Shown here in pieces: positions 31,263-39,056 of a stretch of 39,056 nucleotides of DNA (position 1 is its first letter; every line of letters starts with the position of its first letter). A program made the position numbers and the translations under genes. Below the pieces are notes generated by a model. That model saw only the letters and a program-made list of their open reading frames with translations, had not been told where the DNA came from and did not search any database. The DNA is from Chitinophagales bacterium (GTDB lineage Bacteria > Bacteroidota > Bacteroidia > Chitinophagales > UBA2359), in contig JAEUUX010000062.1 of NCBI GenBank assembly GCA_016787295.1, positions 1 through 39,056 on the forward strand, read 5' to 3'.

Positions 31263-33956
31263 CTATTGTTTGCACCACTTAGCGACCGCCGTTTCCGTAT
31301 CGCTTTGTACTACAAAAGTATAGACACCCTTCGCCCACACTTGGCTATTACACCATAAAACATTGCTACCAGCTTGCGTTTGATAAGTTTGTGTATGTAA
31401 CAACTGTCCTGTAATACTATATACTTGCAAACGAACCGGACTTGTTTGTGGATTATTAATGTTCAAATAAACCTCATTAGTATTACCCAAGCCATATACC
31501 TGCTCGATTTGCAAAGTAGCATGACTTTGGGTGCGTTGCAACACAACCACTTCCTTAGCCGTTGTGGTTTCGCCATTATAATCTGTTTGCGACAAACGAT
31601 AATAAGCAATACCGTTAGGAGCGTAGCGGTCTAAGTATTGATAATTTTGTTCTGCAAAACTTGTACCTGCACCATTCACACGCGTCAAGGCAACAAAATG
31701 TGTACCATCGGTCGAACGTTCTAAGGTAAAATAATGGTTATTTGTTTCAGAAGCCGTTACCCAAGTCAATAAATTGCCGTTATCTGTAATTTTACCTGCA
31801 AAATCAAGCAATTCGATGGGTGTTTTTAGACAAATAGGGAAGTCCGCAGCCGCATTACCCACACAACCCAAATCATCAACAGCCATAAATTCATAATTAT
31901 TCGGTGTTTGGCTCGATGTAAAGACAACAGAAGCCGTTTGACCGTTGGCTAAAGTTTCAGTAATCGTTCCTGTTACGGCATATTGGTTATCAGGATTAAA
32001 ACTGCCATACCCACCATTAGGCAAAATCACCACAGTATAGTCACCAATACTCCAATCACAGTCTTCATTGACCGTAATAACCACTGGCGAAAGGAAAACC
32101 ACAGGCGTACCGTTGGCAACATCAGTACAACCGCTGTTTAAAATAGGTGTGCCGTCACCACTATCAGGACCCGCCACAGCCGAAATATAATAAGTCGTAT
32201 TGTATTGCAAAGTGGCGTTATCCGTATAAGCAAAAGTACCACCACCGTTGCTTGCCAACACCTGACCCAAAGCATCACCCGCATTAGTATGCAAATAATA
32301 GGCTAAAACATTGCCATTGTCGACAACTGCGCCCGTTGTAGTAGCGCCAACCGTTTCACCCGAACAAACGACTTGTTGTTGCGTGGGCATAGTTCCTGCA
32401 TTGGCAGGTGTGCCGGTCACAAAAGTAAAAGCCGTTGCTCCGTTCAGTTGCAAAGCACCATTCACCACCACATTGTTAATCGTTTGTCCGTTATAGCTCA
32501 AATGATAAGACTCGTTTCCAAGCAAACAAGTGGAAATGTTACTTGGACAACCCGTGATGGAATACATACCAAAGGTAGCACCAGTCGAAGATGCGATTAA
32601 ACTCACCGATTGCGGGTTTTGTATAGAGGCTTCACAACCCACACAACCTTCAATGCTAACAGGAATATTGAGTGTTAAACCCAAATTTTGTTCTTCCAAA
32701 GTCACCGAATTAGCTGCTTGACAACCCGTTGCATCAGTAGCCGTGACACTATAAAAACCTTCGCCCAAATCACTCAAAGTAGAGGCAGCGCCTGTTTCAG
32801 TAAAGCCGTTGCTCCAAACAAAGGTAAAAGGAGGATTTCCCACACCCGTCGCAACAATGTTTCCACCTGTGGGATTAGCACAACTTGGATTAACAGCAGA
32901 TAGGGTAGGAGGGGTGCAACAAGCCAATTCCACTTTAAACTTATAGTTCGGGTCTTGCGGACAAGGACTGGAAGAGTTCCAGCTACCTGTTTCGGCATCA
33001 GAGAAATTCAAAAACTCTATAGTAAGGTCTTCGCTACTAAATCCTTCGGGACAATCGTTTTTAGTTGTAATAGTGAGACAAAACAGCCAGTCACATGCGT
33101 CGCCATTGCTATTGTCTCCATAATTATTGCCCGGCTCATCGTCCATCGTTCCCGAAGTACTACCTGATGTAGTTTCGTAGAAAAAACCAGGTCCTTGTGG
33201 CCCTGCATTGATAGCAGAAGTATTGTCGGGCGTACACAGTTCGTACCAATCCCAAACACCACTATCACTACAACTTGCAGGTGGTTCAGCAATAAGGGTA
33301 GAAATATCCCAACCTGGTCCAAAGACAGGCACAATGCCATGCAGCCAGTCCGCAGAATTTTGCACATAACCGCCAACACTCAAACACATTTGAACAGTTT
33401 GTCCTGGTGTATAGTTGCCATTTTGTGGCAAAGGATCTACAAAGAACGTTTGTGAATTGATACAATAGTTAGTCGTAATGTCATAATTGTTAATACAAAG
33501 TTCAAAAGACCCAAAGTCGGTGGTATTGGTGCTACTCACTTGTATATAGTATATAGCACCAGGCGCAACAGGAGCAAAAGTAGTAGAGATAACGCCATTG
33601 TTGCTTATTTCGCAATCGCGCCCAATCAAACCCTCACATTCTCCTTCATAGAATGCCAACACAACATTGTCTATAGAACTATTGAGGTCGACTTCCATAA
33701 TATTGCCGACGGCTTGTACCATATACCACACATCAGCAGCAGCGGAAGGCATATCTCCACCGTTTAGGCAGTTAGCTTGGTTAGTAAAAGGTTGTTCTGC
33801 CAAGGCATTGATGTTGTTGCCGTCAATACAAGTTTGTATTCCCGGAATGAGGTCGGGGAAAACCTCAGCGGTGTAACAATTGTCGTTGCTGACTTGCGCC
33901 CAAAGTGAGGAAACACTCAATAGAAGCAAAATGCAAAAGGTATAAATTTTATTCAT
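31263..33956 (-). CDS. T9SS-secreted protein with SprB-like repeat
   Basis: The protein has 897 residues from the ATG at 33956, giving signal peptide MNKIYTFCILLLLSVSSLWA. An N-terminal module starting SNDNCYTAEVFPDL has a WYMVQAVGN strand and a YYIQVSS strand, like the NDEC modules of the 1405-residue protein. A Cys-rich region follows, then a SprB-like repeat (PSCANPTGGNIVATGVGNPP, then FVWSNG and YSVTATDATGCQ). Next comes an NAGTM-type module with AYYLHTN and TTYYISAVAG that matches the repeat of the larger protein. The chain ends with HYFTLERSTDGTHF and a T9SS sorting domain (VRLQVYSITGQLLHT, AKGVYTFVV, AKWCKQ). It is expected to be exported through the outer membrane to the surface. No catalytic domain is visible. 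Confidence 0.85.
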   Translation of the reverse strand: MNKIYTFCILLLLSVSSLWAQVSNDNCYTAEVFPDLIPGIQTCIDGNNINALAEQPFTNQANCLNGGDMPSAAADVWYMVQAVGNIMEVDLNSSIDNVVLAFYEGECEGLIGRDCEISNNGVISTTFAPVAPGAIYYIQVSSTNTTDFGSFELCINNYDITTNYCINSQTFFVDPLPQNGNYTPGQTVQMCLSVGGYVQNSADWLHGIVPVFGPGWDISTLIAEPPASCSDSGVWDWYELCTPDNTSAINAGPQGPGFFYETTSGSTSGTMDDEPGNNYGDNSNGDACDWLFCLTITTKNDCPEGFSSEDLTIEFLNFSDAETGSWNSSSPCPQDPNYKFKVELACCTPPTLSAVNPSCANPTGGNIVATGVGNPPFTFVWSNGFTETGAASTLSDLGEGFYSVTATDATGCQAANSVTLEEQNLGLTLNIPVSIEGCVGCEASIQNPQSVSLIASSTGATFGMYSITGCPSNISTCLLGNESYHLSYNGQTINNVVVNGALQLNGATAFTFVTGTPANAGTMPTQQQVVCSGETVGATTTGAVVDNGNVLAYYLHTNAGDALGQVLASNGGGTFAYTDNATLQYNTTYYISAVAGPDSGDGTPILNSGCTDVANGTPVVFLSPVVITVNEDCDWSIGDYTVVILPNGGYGSFNPDNQYAVTGTITETLANGQTASVVFTSSQTPNNYEFMAVDDLGCVGNAAADFPICLKTPIELLDFAGKITDNGNLLTWVTASETNNHYFTLERSTDGTHFVALTRVNGAGTSFAEQNYQYLDRYAPNGIAYYRLSQTDYNGETTTAKEVVVLQRTQSHATLQIEQVYGLGNTNEVYLNINNPQTSPVRLQVYSITGQLLHTQTYQTQAGSNVLWCNSQVWAKGVYTFVVQSDTETAVAKWCKQ

Positions 33957-34003
33957 AATGTAACTTGTTTGATAAATCAATTGTTAAATAGCAAAAGCAA
34001 GCG

Positions 34004-34011
34004 CAAAAGTA
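34004..34011 (-). promoter_or_regulatory. -7 element of the second T9SS protein gene
   Basis: On the minus strand TACTTTTG matches TAnnTTTG, 47 bases upstream of the chosen start. The nearest TTG is 24 bases upstream, which is longer than usual. Confidence 0.4.
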
Positions 34012-34107
34012 CGCAATTTTTTATTGATTTATAGGCAAGTAGCGCATTTTTTTTATGCTCAACCTAATTTTGGGTATCACAAAAGCAATTTTTATGCTGA
34101 AATAGGA

Positions 34108-34147
34108 CAAAAAGAAATCCGCATACCTCAAAAAGATATGCGGATTT
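34108..34147 (-). terminator. Rho-independent terminator of the TlpA-like gene
   Basis: AAATCCGCATA (34115-34125) pairs with TATGCGGATTT (34137-34147), a perfect 11-bp stem with an 11-nt loop. A T-rich run follows on the minus strand. Confidence 0.7.
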
Positions 34148-34169
34148 TTGTTTGGTGCAATGAAAAAGC

Positions 34170-34673
34170 TTATTCAGCGGACAATTCGGCAATTTTTTTC
34201 TCCAACTCCAACTCGTCGCCTTCGGTATAGCCTGCATGTTTATAAACAATTTCGCCTTTTTTGTTCAACACAACAGTGTAAGGAACTTCTAAGCCGTTAA
34301 GGGCGCGTTTTAGTTCTTCTTTGGTATCCAACAGCACCTCATATTCCCAACCTTTGCCATTCACGTAGGAAGGAACACGGCTTGAGGTACGTTGGTCATC
34401 AACACTCACAGCCACTAATTGCATGTTGTATTTTTCTTTCCATTCGTCATACAAAGCGGCTATATTGTCCAACTCTTTGCGACAAGGCACACACCATGTT
34501 GCCCAAAAAGAAAGCACAACTACTTGTTCTTTTTTGCCATATGACTCGACATTAATTTTTTCGCCTTTGGTGTTGGCTAATTCCAACGAAGGTAAGCGCT
34601 CTTGCGCCCAAAGACTACTCATGCCTGCCAACAAAAGGAAGGCAAATAGCCCAAAATGCTGTAATAATTTCAT
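34170..34673 (-). CDS. TlpA-like periplasmic thioredoxin
   Basis: The 167-residue protein has a signal peptide (MKLLQHFGLFAFLLLAGMSS, cleaved near LWAQ) and a single thioredoxin-fold domain of the TlpA/AhpC-TSA type. The redox motif is WATWCVPCRKELDN (CVPC). The cis-proline region EVPYTVVLNKKGEIVYKHAG is present. It probably reduces disulfides of exported proteins or apocytochromes in the periplasm. It sits between two genes for exported proteins and is divergent from the DUF6029-like gene. Length is normal for a minimal TlpA protein. Confidence 0.9.
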   Translation of the reverse strand: MKLLQHFGLFAFLLLAGMSSLWAQERLPSLELANTKGEKINVESYGKKEQVVVLSFWATWCVPCRKELDNIAALYDEWKEKYNMQLVAVSVDDQRTSSRVPSYVNGKGWEYEVLLDTKEELKRALNGLEVPYTVVLNKKGEIVYKHAGYTEGDELELEKKIAELSAE

Positions 34674-34731
34674 TGTAAAAGTTTATTTTAGAATTTTATT
34701 GGTCTAATAAGGTGTAAAAACGCACGCTTTG

Positions 34732-34762
34732 TTGTAAGAGTGCTTATTATTAATTACTTTTG
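34732..34762 (+). promoter_or_regulatory. Promoter of the DUF6029-like gene
   Basis: TTG at 34732-34734 and TACTTTTG at 34755-34762 are separated by 20 bases. Both match Bacteroidota -33/-7 elements. The leader would be about 60 nt. Confidence 0.6.
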
Positions 34763-34829
34763 CGCCCAAGTTTGCTTGTTATTATTGACTCTATAGCTCA
34801 CTAAAGGTTTAAAAAAACGATAAATAAAC

Positions 34830-36482
34830 ATGTTTTTTCAGCGATTCAACAAGTGGCTGCTTTGGGCGGCTATTATGACAGTGAGTGCTTCGGCGCTGGC
34901 ACAAGAAAAAGGGCAATTGTCGGGTAATTTTCAGATGAACACGCGCTTCTATGAACGTGATAGTACACGTGGAGCGTATGGCACACCTTTCTATGAATAC
35001 CTTTTTTATGGTGCTGACTCTTGGCTCAACTTAAACTATCGAATATCTGGTTTTGACATCGGTATTCGTTTTGATGGTTTTCTCAATTCACAGTTGATTA
35101 ATCCTGTACGCGAAACAAATGCGGCAGCTATCGGACGTTGGTATGTCACCAAAGACATAGATAAGTTGCGCGTGAGTGTAGGTTATTTATACGACCAATT
35201 TGGCTCAGGCTTGATTTATCGCAGCTTTGAAAACCGTCCTTTGGGTATTGACCAATCTTTGTTTGGAGCTTCTGTCACCTATAAATTGAACAATAATTGG
35301 CAAATAAAAGGAACAACAGGACGACTCAAACGCCAACTAAATCCTGACCAAACAACCGTAGAACTCTACAAACCTGTCATCAAAGGCATCAACTTAGAAG
35401 GCTATGTGGCGGTGAATGAAAAAGTAAGTCTGAGTCCCGGCATAGCAGCTTTGGGTAGAACAATGGACAGCAAAACCATGCAAGGATTAGCCACCGAAAT
35501 CAATAGTTATGTGGATAGCTCCAAGCGTTTTGTGCCAAACTACAACACTTATGCCTTTAATCTATACAACAACCTCAACGTAGGTAATTTCTCGTGGTAT
35601 ATAGAAGGAGCTTTGAAAACAAAAGACGTGTTGCGCGATGTTGCGGGAACGCTCATCCAACCTAAACATGGCTATGTGGTGTTACAAAACTTAGGCTACA
35701 CCCGAAAAGGTTTGGGTATATTACTACAAACGCGCTACATCAAATCGTTTGACATGCGCACATCACCCAACGAAACATTTAATCAAGGTTTGTTGAATTT
35801 TATGCCGCCTTTAGCACGCCAAAACAGTTCGCGCCTCTTGGCTCGATATGCTCCTGCTACACAATTGTTGGGTGAAATGGCAATACAAGCCGATGTAACA
35901 TATACACCTAAAAAAGGTTTGACCTTCAATGCTAATTATTCGTTGCTCGAAAACTTAGACCGCGAACGCCTTTACAACGAAATATATGTAGATTGCGAAA
36001 TAAAACCTTTGAAAAAGAAATACAAAATGACGGTAGGTGTGCAGTCTTTGGATTATAACCGTTTTGTATACCAACAAAAAGAAGGTTTTGTAAATAGCCT
36101 AACACCTTTTGTTGATTTTTCGTATAAACTAAACAAAAAAACGGCTATCAAATCTGAACTCTCCTATATGATAACCAAGCGCGACGTGCGCCTATTTGGC
36201 AAAGAAGACCCACATCCCGACCAATTACAAGACTTTGGCGATTGGGCTTGGGCAATGGTTGAGCTAACAGTAGCACCACATTGGGCTTTTTCTGCCAGCG
36301 ATATGTATACTATAGGTAAAGACATTCACTATCCAACTTTTGCTGCCTTCTTTACCCAAAAAGCCAGCCGTTTTGGAGTGACCTATACCAAACAACCCGA
36401 AGGTATTGTATGTACAGGTGGCGTGTGCCGATTTGAACCTGCTTTTAGTGGTGTAAAAATAGATGTGACCAGCAGTTTCTAA
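34830..36482 (+). CDS. DUF6029-like outer-membrane beta-barrel protein
   Basis: The 550-residue protein has a signal peptide (cleavage near ASALAQ) and a body of alternating amphipathic strands ending in a C-terminal Phe (VKIDVTSSF), as in outer-membrane barrels. Features I associate with the DUF6029 family are GNFQMNTRFYERDS, ADSWLNLNYRISGFDIGIRF, VGYLYDQFGSGLIYRSFENR and LGIDQSLFGASV. Members occur across Bacteroidota near housekeeping envelope genes, and their function is not established. The gene is monocistronic with its own promoter and is divergent from the TlpA-like gene. Confidence 0.7.
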   Translation: MFFQRFNKWLLWAAIMTVSASALAQEKGQLSGNFQMNTRFYERDSTRGAYGTPFYEYLFYGADSWLNLNYRISGFDIGIRFDGFLNSQLINPVRETNAAAIGRWYVTKDIDKLRVSVGYLYDQFGSGLIYRSFENRPLGIDQSLFGASVTYKLNNNWQIKGTTGRLKRQLNPDQTTVELYKPVIKGINLEGYVAVNEKVSLSPGIAALGRTMDSKTMQGLATEINSYVDSSKRFVPNYNTYAFNLYNNLNVGNFSWYIEGALKTKDVLRDVAGTLIQPKHGYVVLQNLGYTRKGLGILLQTRYIKSFDMRTSPNETFNQGLLNFMPPLARQNSSRLLARYAPATQLLGEMAIQADVTYTPKKGLTFNANYSLLENLDRERLYNEIYVDCEIKPLKKKYKMTVGVQSLDYNRFVYQQKEGFVNSLTPFVDFSYKLNKKTAIKSELSYMITKRDVRLFGKEDPHPDQLQDFGDWAWAMVELTVAPHWAFSASDMYTIGKDIHYPTFAAFFTQKASRFGVTYTKQPEGIVCTGGVCRFEPAFSGVKIDVTSSF

Positions 36483-36546
36483 AATACCATTTTTCGGTGG
36501 CAAAAATAGTACGTATTGGGCATAAATGCAGGGCTTCTCCCCGTTT

Positions 36547-36580
36547 TTGCCCAATTTTTAACATTTTTTACGTATCTTTG
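36547..36580 (+). promoter_or_regulatory. Promoter of the rhodanese gene
   Basis: TATCTTTG at 36573-36580 matches TAnnTTTG, with a TTG at 36547-36549 (23-base spacer). It supports a start at 36611, because the frame from 36497 would begin upstream of transcription. Confidence 0.5.
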
Positions 36581-36610
36581 CTCCCATTTTTATCAATTTC
36601 CACAACAGAT

Positions 36611-36913
36611 ATGTTAGATATTACTTCAGAAGAACTAAAAAAACGCTTAGATGCAGGCGAAGACCTCATCGTGATCGACGTGCGCGAACCCTACGAGTAC
36701 GAAGCGTTTAACATTGGGGTAGAAAATATCCCTTTGGGGCAAATCAACCTTGCCATAGAACAATTAGGTAACTATCGCAACCGCGAAATCGTTGTATTGT
36801 GTCGGTCAGGTATGCGAAGCGGACAAGCCAAAATGTTTTTACTTGGCAACGGTTTTAGCAACGTCCGAAATCTCATTGGCGGTATGCTCGATTGGCAAGC
36901 CAAATTTGCATAA
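36611..36913 (+). CDS. Single-domain rhodanese-like protein
   Basis: The 100-residue protein starts MLDITSEELKKRLDAGEDL. It is a complete single rhodanese domain: IVIDVREPYEYEAFNI at the N-terminal CH2A-like signature, the active-site loop CRSGMRS with its catalytic cysteine, and GGMLDWQAKFA at the C-terminus. It would carry a persulfide sulfur in the cytoplasm, resembling PspE/GlpE-type proteins. The upstream extension to 36497 lacks domain character and precedes the promoter. It is followed by a hairpin and then the second MITE-like element. Confidence 0.9.
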   Translation: MLDITSEELKKRLDAGEDLIVIDVREPYEYEAFNIGVENIPLGQINLAIEQLGNYRNREIVVLCRSGMRSGQAKMFLLGNGFSNVRNLIGGMLDWQAKFA

Positions 36914-36930
36914 ATATCCCACCACACACC

Positions 36931-36960
36931 TTCGGACAATAGTGTTGTCTATTGTCCGAA
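36931..36960 (+). terminator. Hairpin after the rhodanese gene
   Basis: TTCGGACAATAG (36931-36942) pairs perfectly with CTATTGTCCGAA (36949-36960) around a 6-nt loop. There is no pronounced T tract. Part of the sequence resembles the neighbouring element's end (CTATTGTC...CCGAAAAG), so it may be derived from that element. Confidence 0.5.
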
Positions 36961-37006
36961 AGTATTGTTTGACCATCAGGTCTACATCTCCCACCAACAT
37001 GATAGC

Positions 37007-37471
37007 TATACTAAATTGAATACAGTCTTCGGATTTTGTAAAATGTTGACAGGCTAATAATTGCGGTCACAAAAATGTACAGATGCCTACACTATTTTCG
37101 CTGTCCGAAATAGTGCTGTTTCGGTCGTTGAGGCACCGAAGTCACGAAAAAAACAGACAAAGAATGATAAATTGCCTCAACGATTGCCTACATTTTGTGG
37201 TAGCTAATGTGGAAAAACAGACAAAAAGCCTACGATTTCGCTTGCTACCACAAAATTAAGCAAAGACCACAGCACGCCGGACGAATCCACTCGAAAAAGA
37301 ACACCTTTTTTTGCTAATTTTTGGGTGAGCAAAAAAGCAGAATCACCCTTTGTTGCTTACGATAATAGTATTTCGAGGAACAGCAAATGGTCGTTAATTG
37401 ATGTTACATTTTGGAGAGAGTGAGTAACATCGTCTATTGTCAAATCCGAAAAGTATTTTCAATTCAGTATA
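37007..37471 (+). mobile_element. MITE-like element, copy 2
   Basis: The 465-bp unit starts TATACTAAATTGAATACAGT and ends in the complement of TATACTGAATTGAAAATACT. It is a direct repeat of the unit at 38591-39056 and inverted relative to 18927-19392. Internal palindromes include CACTATTT...AAATAGTG, TCGTTGAGGCA (37125-37135)/TGCCTCAACGA (37173-37183) and ATTTTGTGGTAGC/GCTACCACAAAAT. No open frame is usable. It ends 29 bp before the AAA gene. Confidence 0.85.
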
Positions 37472-37500
37472 AATCCTAATTTTAAAAACTTAATAACCCA

Positions 37501-38580
37501 ATGCCCATTACGCAACAGGAACTCGAGCAGTTGCACCAAACCATCGATTGGCACGATTTGTTTTATCATGGTCGTGATAGTTTTCCCTATGAACTATACT
37601 ATTACAAATTGTTCAAAAAAGTGCCGCAATTTGTGACAGGACCCTACAACATTGACCGTCCTAAATTGCACACCGCTTTGCAAGAAACCTATAACGACCA
37701 ACTTGTAAAGTGCTATGAAGGTAATTACATTAACGAAGAAAACGAAAAAAGTATTCAAAGTTGTGCGTATGCCATGACCACCGAAGTGGTAGTAGGCTTT
37801 ATGCACTCACCTTTTGTGTGTTATAGTGATGACACACCACCCGAAATAGTAGAACAGATTAGCAAGATGTTTGTCGACTGTTGCGTCGAAGAAAAAGACC
37901 CCATCGACACCATTTACATCCTCAACAGCGCCCCTCACCGCGGATATTATTTTGAACCTTTTGATGTCAAAAACACCGCCCTCGATTTAAACCTCAACTA
38001 TAACGACGACCTTAAACCCGTTGACGAAGTGATAGTCAGCCGCCTATCTACACCACGCGACAAAGGTTTGGTGGTTTTGTATGGAAAACCGGGAACAGGC
38101 AAAACATCTTATATCCGTTATCTGATTCATAAAGTAGAAAAACGGAAATTGTTTATTCCGCCCAGCCTTGCCGAACATATTGCCGACCCACAATTTATCT
38201 CTTTGCTCAATAGCTACCAAGACTCCATCTTGATTATCGAAGATGCTGAAAATATTATCCAACAACGACATAGTTTGGGTAGTAGTGCCATCTCCAATTT
38301 GCTGAACCTCACCGACGGTTTGTTATCCGATTGTTTTAGTATCCAAATTATTTGCACTTTCAATAGCGACATTTCGACCATCGACAAAGCACTTTTGCGA
38401 AAAGGACGTTTGATTGCTCGTTATGAGTTTAAAGAATTAACGGGCGAAAAAGCACAACAATTAGCCACACATTTGGGCATACAACAAGCCATTAACACAC
38501 CCATCACCTTAGCCGACGTATACAATTATCATGAAACTGATTTTGGTGATAAAAAAAGTGCCATTGGCTTTGGCAAATAA
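37501..38580 (+). CDS. BCS1-like AAA ATPase
   Basis: The 359-residue protein has an N-terminal region (1-185) without recognisable motifs and a C-terminal AAA domain. Walker A is GKPGTGKT (195-202). Walker B is ILIIEDAEN with the E-D order seen in BCS1-type AAA proteins, sensor 1 is N288 in CTFNSD, and ALLRKGRLIARYEF (298-310) carries the arginine-finger region in BCS1-like order. It likely forms a hexamer that remodels a protein partner. Eukaryotic BCS1 translocates the Rieske protein, but that function should not be transferred. It is tightly enclosed by two MITE-like elements (29 bp before, 10 bp after), leaving no room for its own promoter or terminator outside them. Confidence 0.85.
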   Translation: MPITQQELEQLHQTIDWHDLFYHGRDSFPYELYYYKLFKKVPQFVTGPYNIDRPKLHTALQETYNDQLVKCYEGNYINEENEKSIQSCAYAMTTEVVVGFMHSPFVCYSDDTPPEIVEQISKMFVDCCVEEKDPIDTIYILNSAPHRGYYFEPFDVKNTALDLNLNYNDDLKPVDEVIVSRLSTPRDKGLVVLYGKPGTGKTSYIRYLIHKVEKRKLFIPPSLAEHIADPQFISLLNSYQDSILIIEDAENIIQQRHSLGSSAISNLLNLTDGLLSDCFSIQIICTFNSDISTIDKALLRKGRLIARYEFKELTGEKAQQLATHLGIQQAINTPITLADVYNYHETDFGDKKSAIGFGK

Positions 38581-38590
38581 AAAACTGTTA

Positions 38591-39056
38591 TATACTAAAT
38601 TGAATACAGTATTCGGATTTTGTAAGATGTTGACAGCCGAATAATTGTGGTCACAAAAACGTGCCTCTACCTACACTATTTTCGTCACCCGAAATAGTGC
38701 TGTAGTCGGTCGTTGGGGCACCGAAGTCACGAAAAAACAGACAAAGAATGATAAATTGCCTCAACGATTGCCTACATTTTGTGGTAGCTAATGTGGAAAA
38801 ACAGACAAAATGCCTGCGATTTTTCTTGCTACCACAAAATTAAGCAAAGACCACAGCACGCCTGACGAATCCACTCGAAAAAGAACACCTTTTTTTGCTA
38901 CTTTTTTGGGTGAGCAAAAAAGTAGAATCACCATTTGATGCTTACGATAATAGTATTTCGAGGAATGGTAAATTGCTGTTAATTGATGTTACATCTTGGG
39001 ACGAGTGCATGACATCGTCTATTATCAAATCCGAAAAGTATTTTCAATTCAGTATA
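38591..39056 (+). mobile_element. MITE-like element, copy 3
   Basis: The 466-bp unit runs from TATACTAAATTGAATACAGT to a terminal CAATTCAGTATA that coincides with the window's end. It is in the same orientation as copy 2 and about 90% identical to it by eye. The 13-bp internal stem ATTTTGTGGTAGC (38776-38788)/GCTACCACAAAAT (38828-38840) is perfect. Sequence beyond the window would show the right target site. Confidence 0.85.

Overview
The window looks like a chromosomal segment of a member of the Bacteroidota, probably a Saprospiria- or Chitinophagia-like lineage. The phylum call rests on two very large secreted proteins with type IX secretion (T9SS) C-terminal domains, a SprB-like repeat, a DUF6029-like outer-membrane protein, a TonB receptor with a carboxypeptidase-like N-terminal domain, and many TAnnTTTG (-7) promoter elements instead of sigma70-type boxes. 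The finer placement is a guess.

Layout. 0.1-3.3 kb: a pseudouridine salvage pair (psuK-psuG), a DUF3298-like lipoprotein and tRNA-Arg(TCT). 3.4-6.4 kb: a TrpF-like barrel protein, a GT9 glycosyltransferase and an unrecognised protein, with strong hairpins between them. 6.4-7.3 kb: a gene-free stretch with a 21-bp-phased repeat array. 7.3-12.3 kb: biotin carboxylase, a cluster of palindromic repeats, an MBL-fold hydrolase and a secreted purple-acid-phosphatase-like enzyme. 12.4-18.8 kb: a 1405-residue T9SS cargo protein and a GT-C/TPR membrane protein. 18.9-24.3 kb: a MITE-like element, then a minus-strand cluster (PD-(D/E)XK-like protein, membrane coiled-coil vWA protein, small lipoprotein) next to a plus-strand membrane PP2C phosphatase. 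24.3-31 kb: TonB receptor, lgt, TPR protein, sodium:solute symporter. 31-37 kb: a second T9SS cargo protein, a TlpA-like thioredoxin, the DUF6029-like protein and a rhodanese. 37-39 kb: a BCS1-like AAA ATPase tightly enclosed by two direct copies of the MITE-like element.

Most genes encode envelope, secretion or core-metabolic functions and do not form one pathway. The parts that look least ordinary are (i) the vWA / PD-(D/E)XK-like / PP2C neighbourhood, a possible phosphorylation-controlled module; (ii) a 465-466 bp non-coding element with TATA-ended inverted repeats, present three times and enclosing an ATPase gene at two of them; (iii) a ~105 bp intergenic repeat, present four times, with a double compensatory change in a stem; and (iv) the 21-bp-phased array. 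Starts were moved downstream where an upstream in-frame ATG gave a poor N-terminus or lay upstream of the predicted transcription start.
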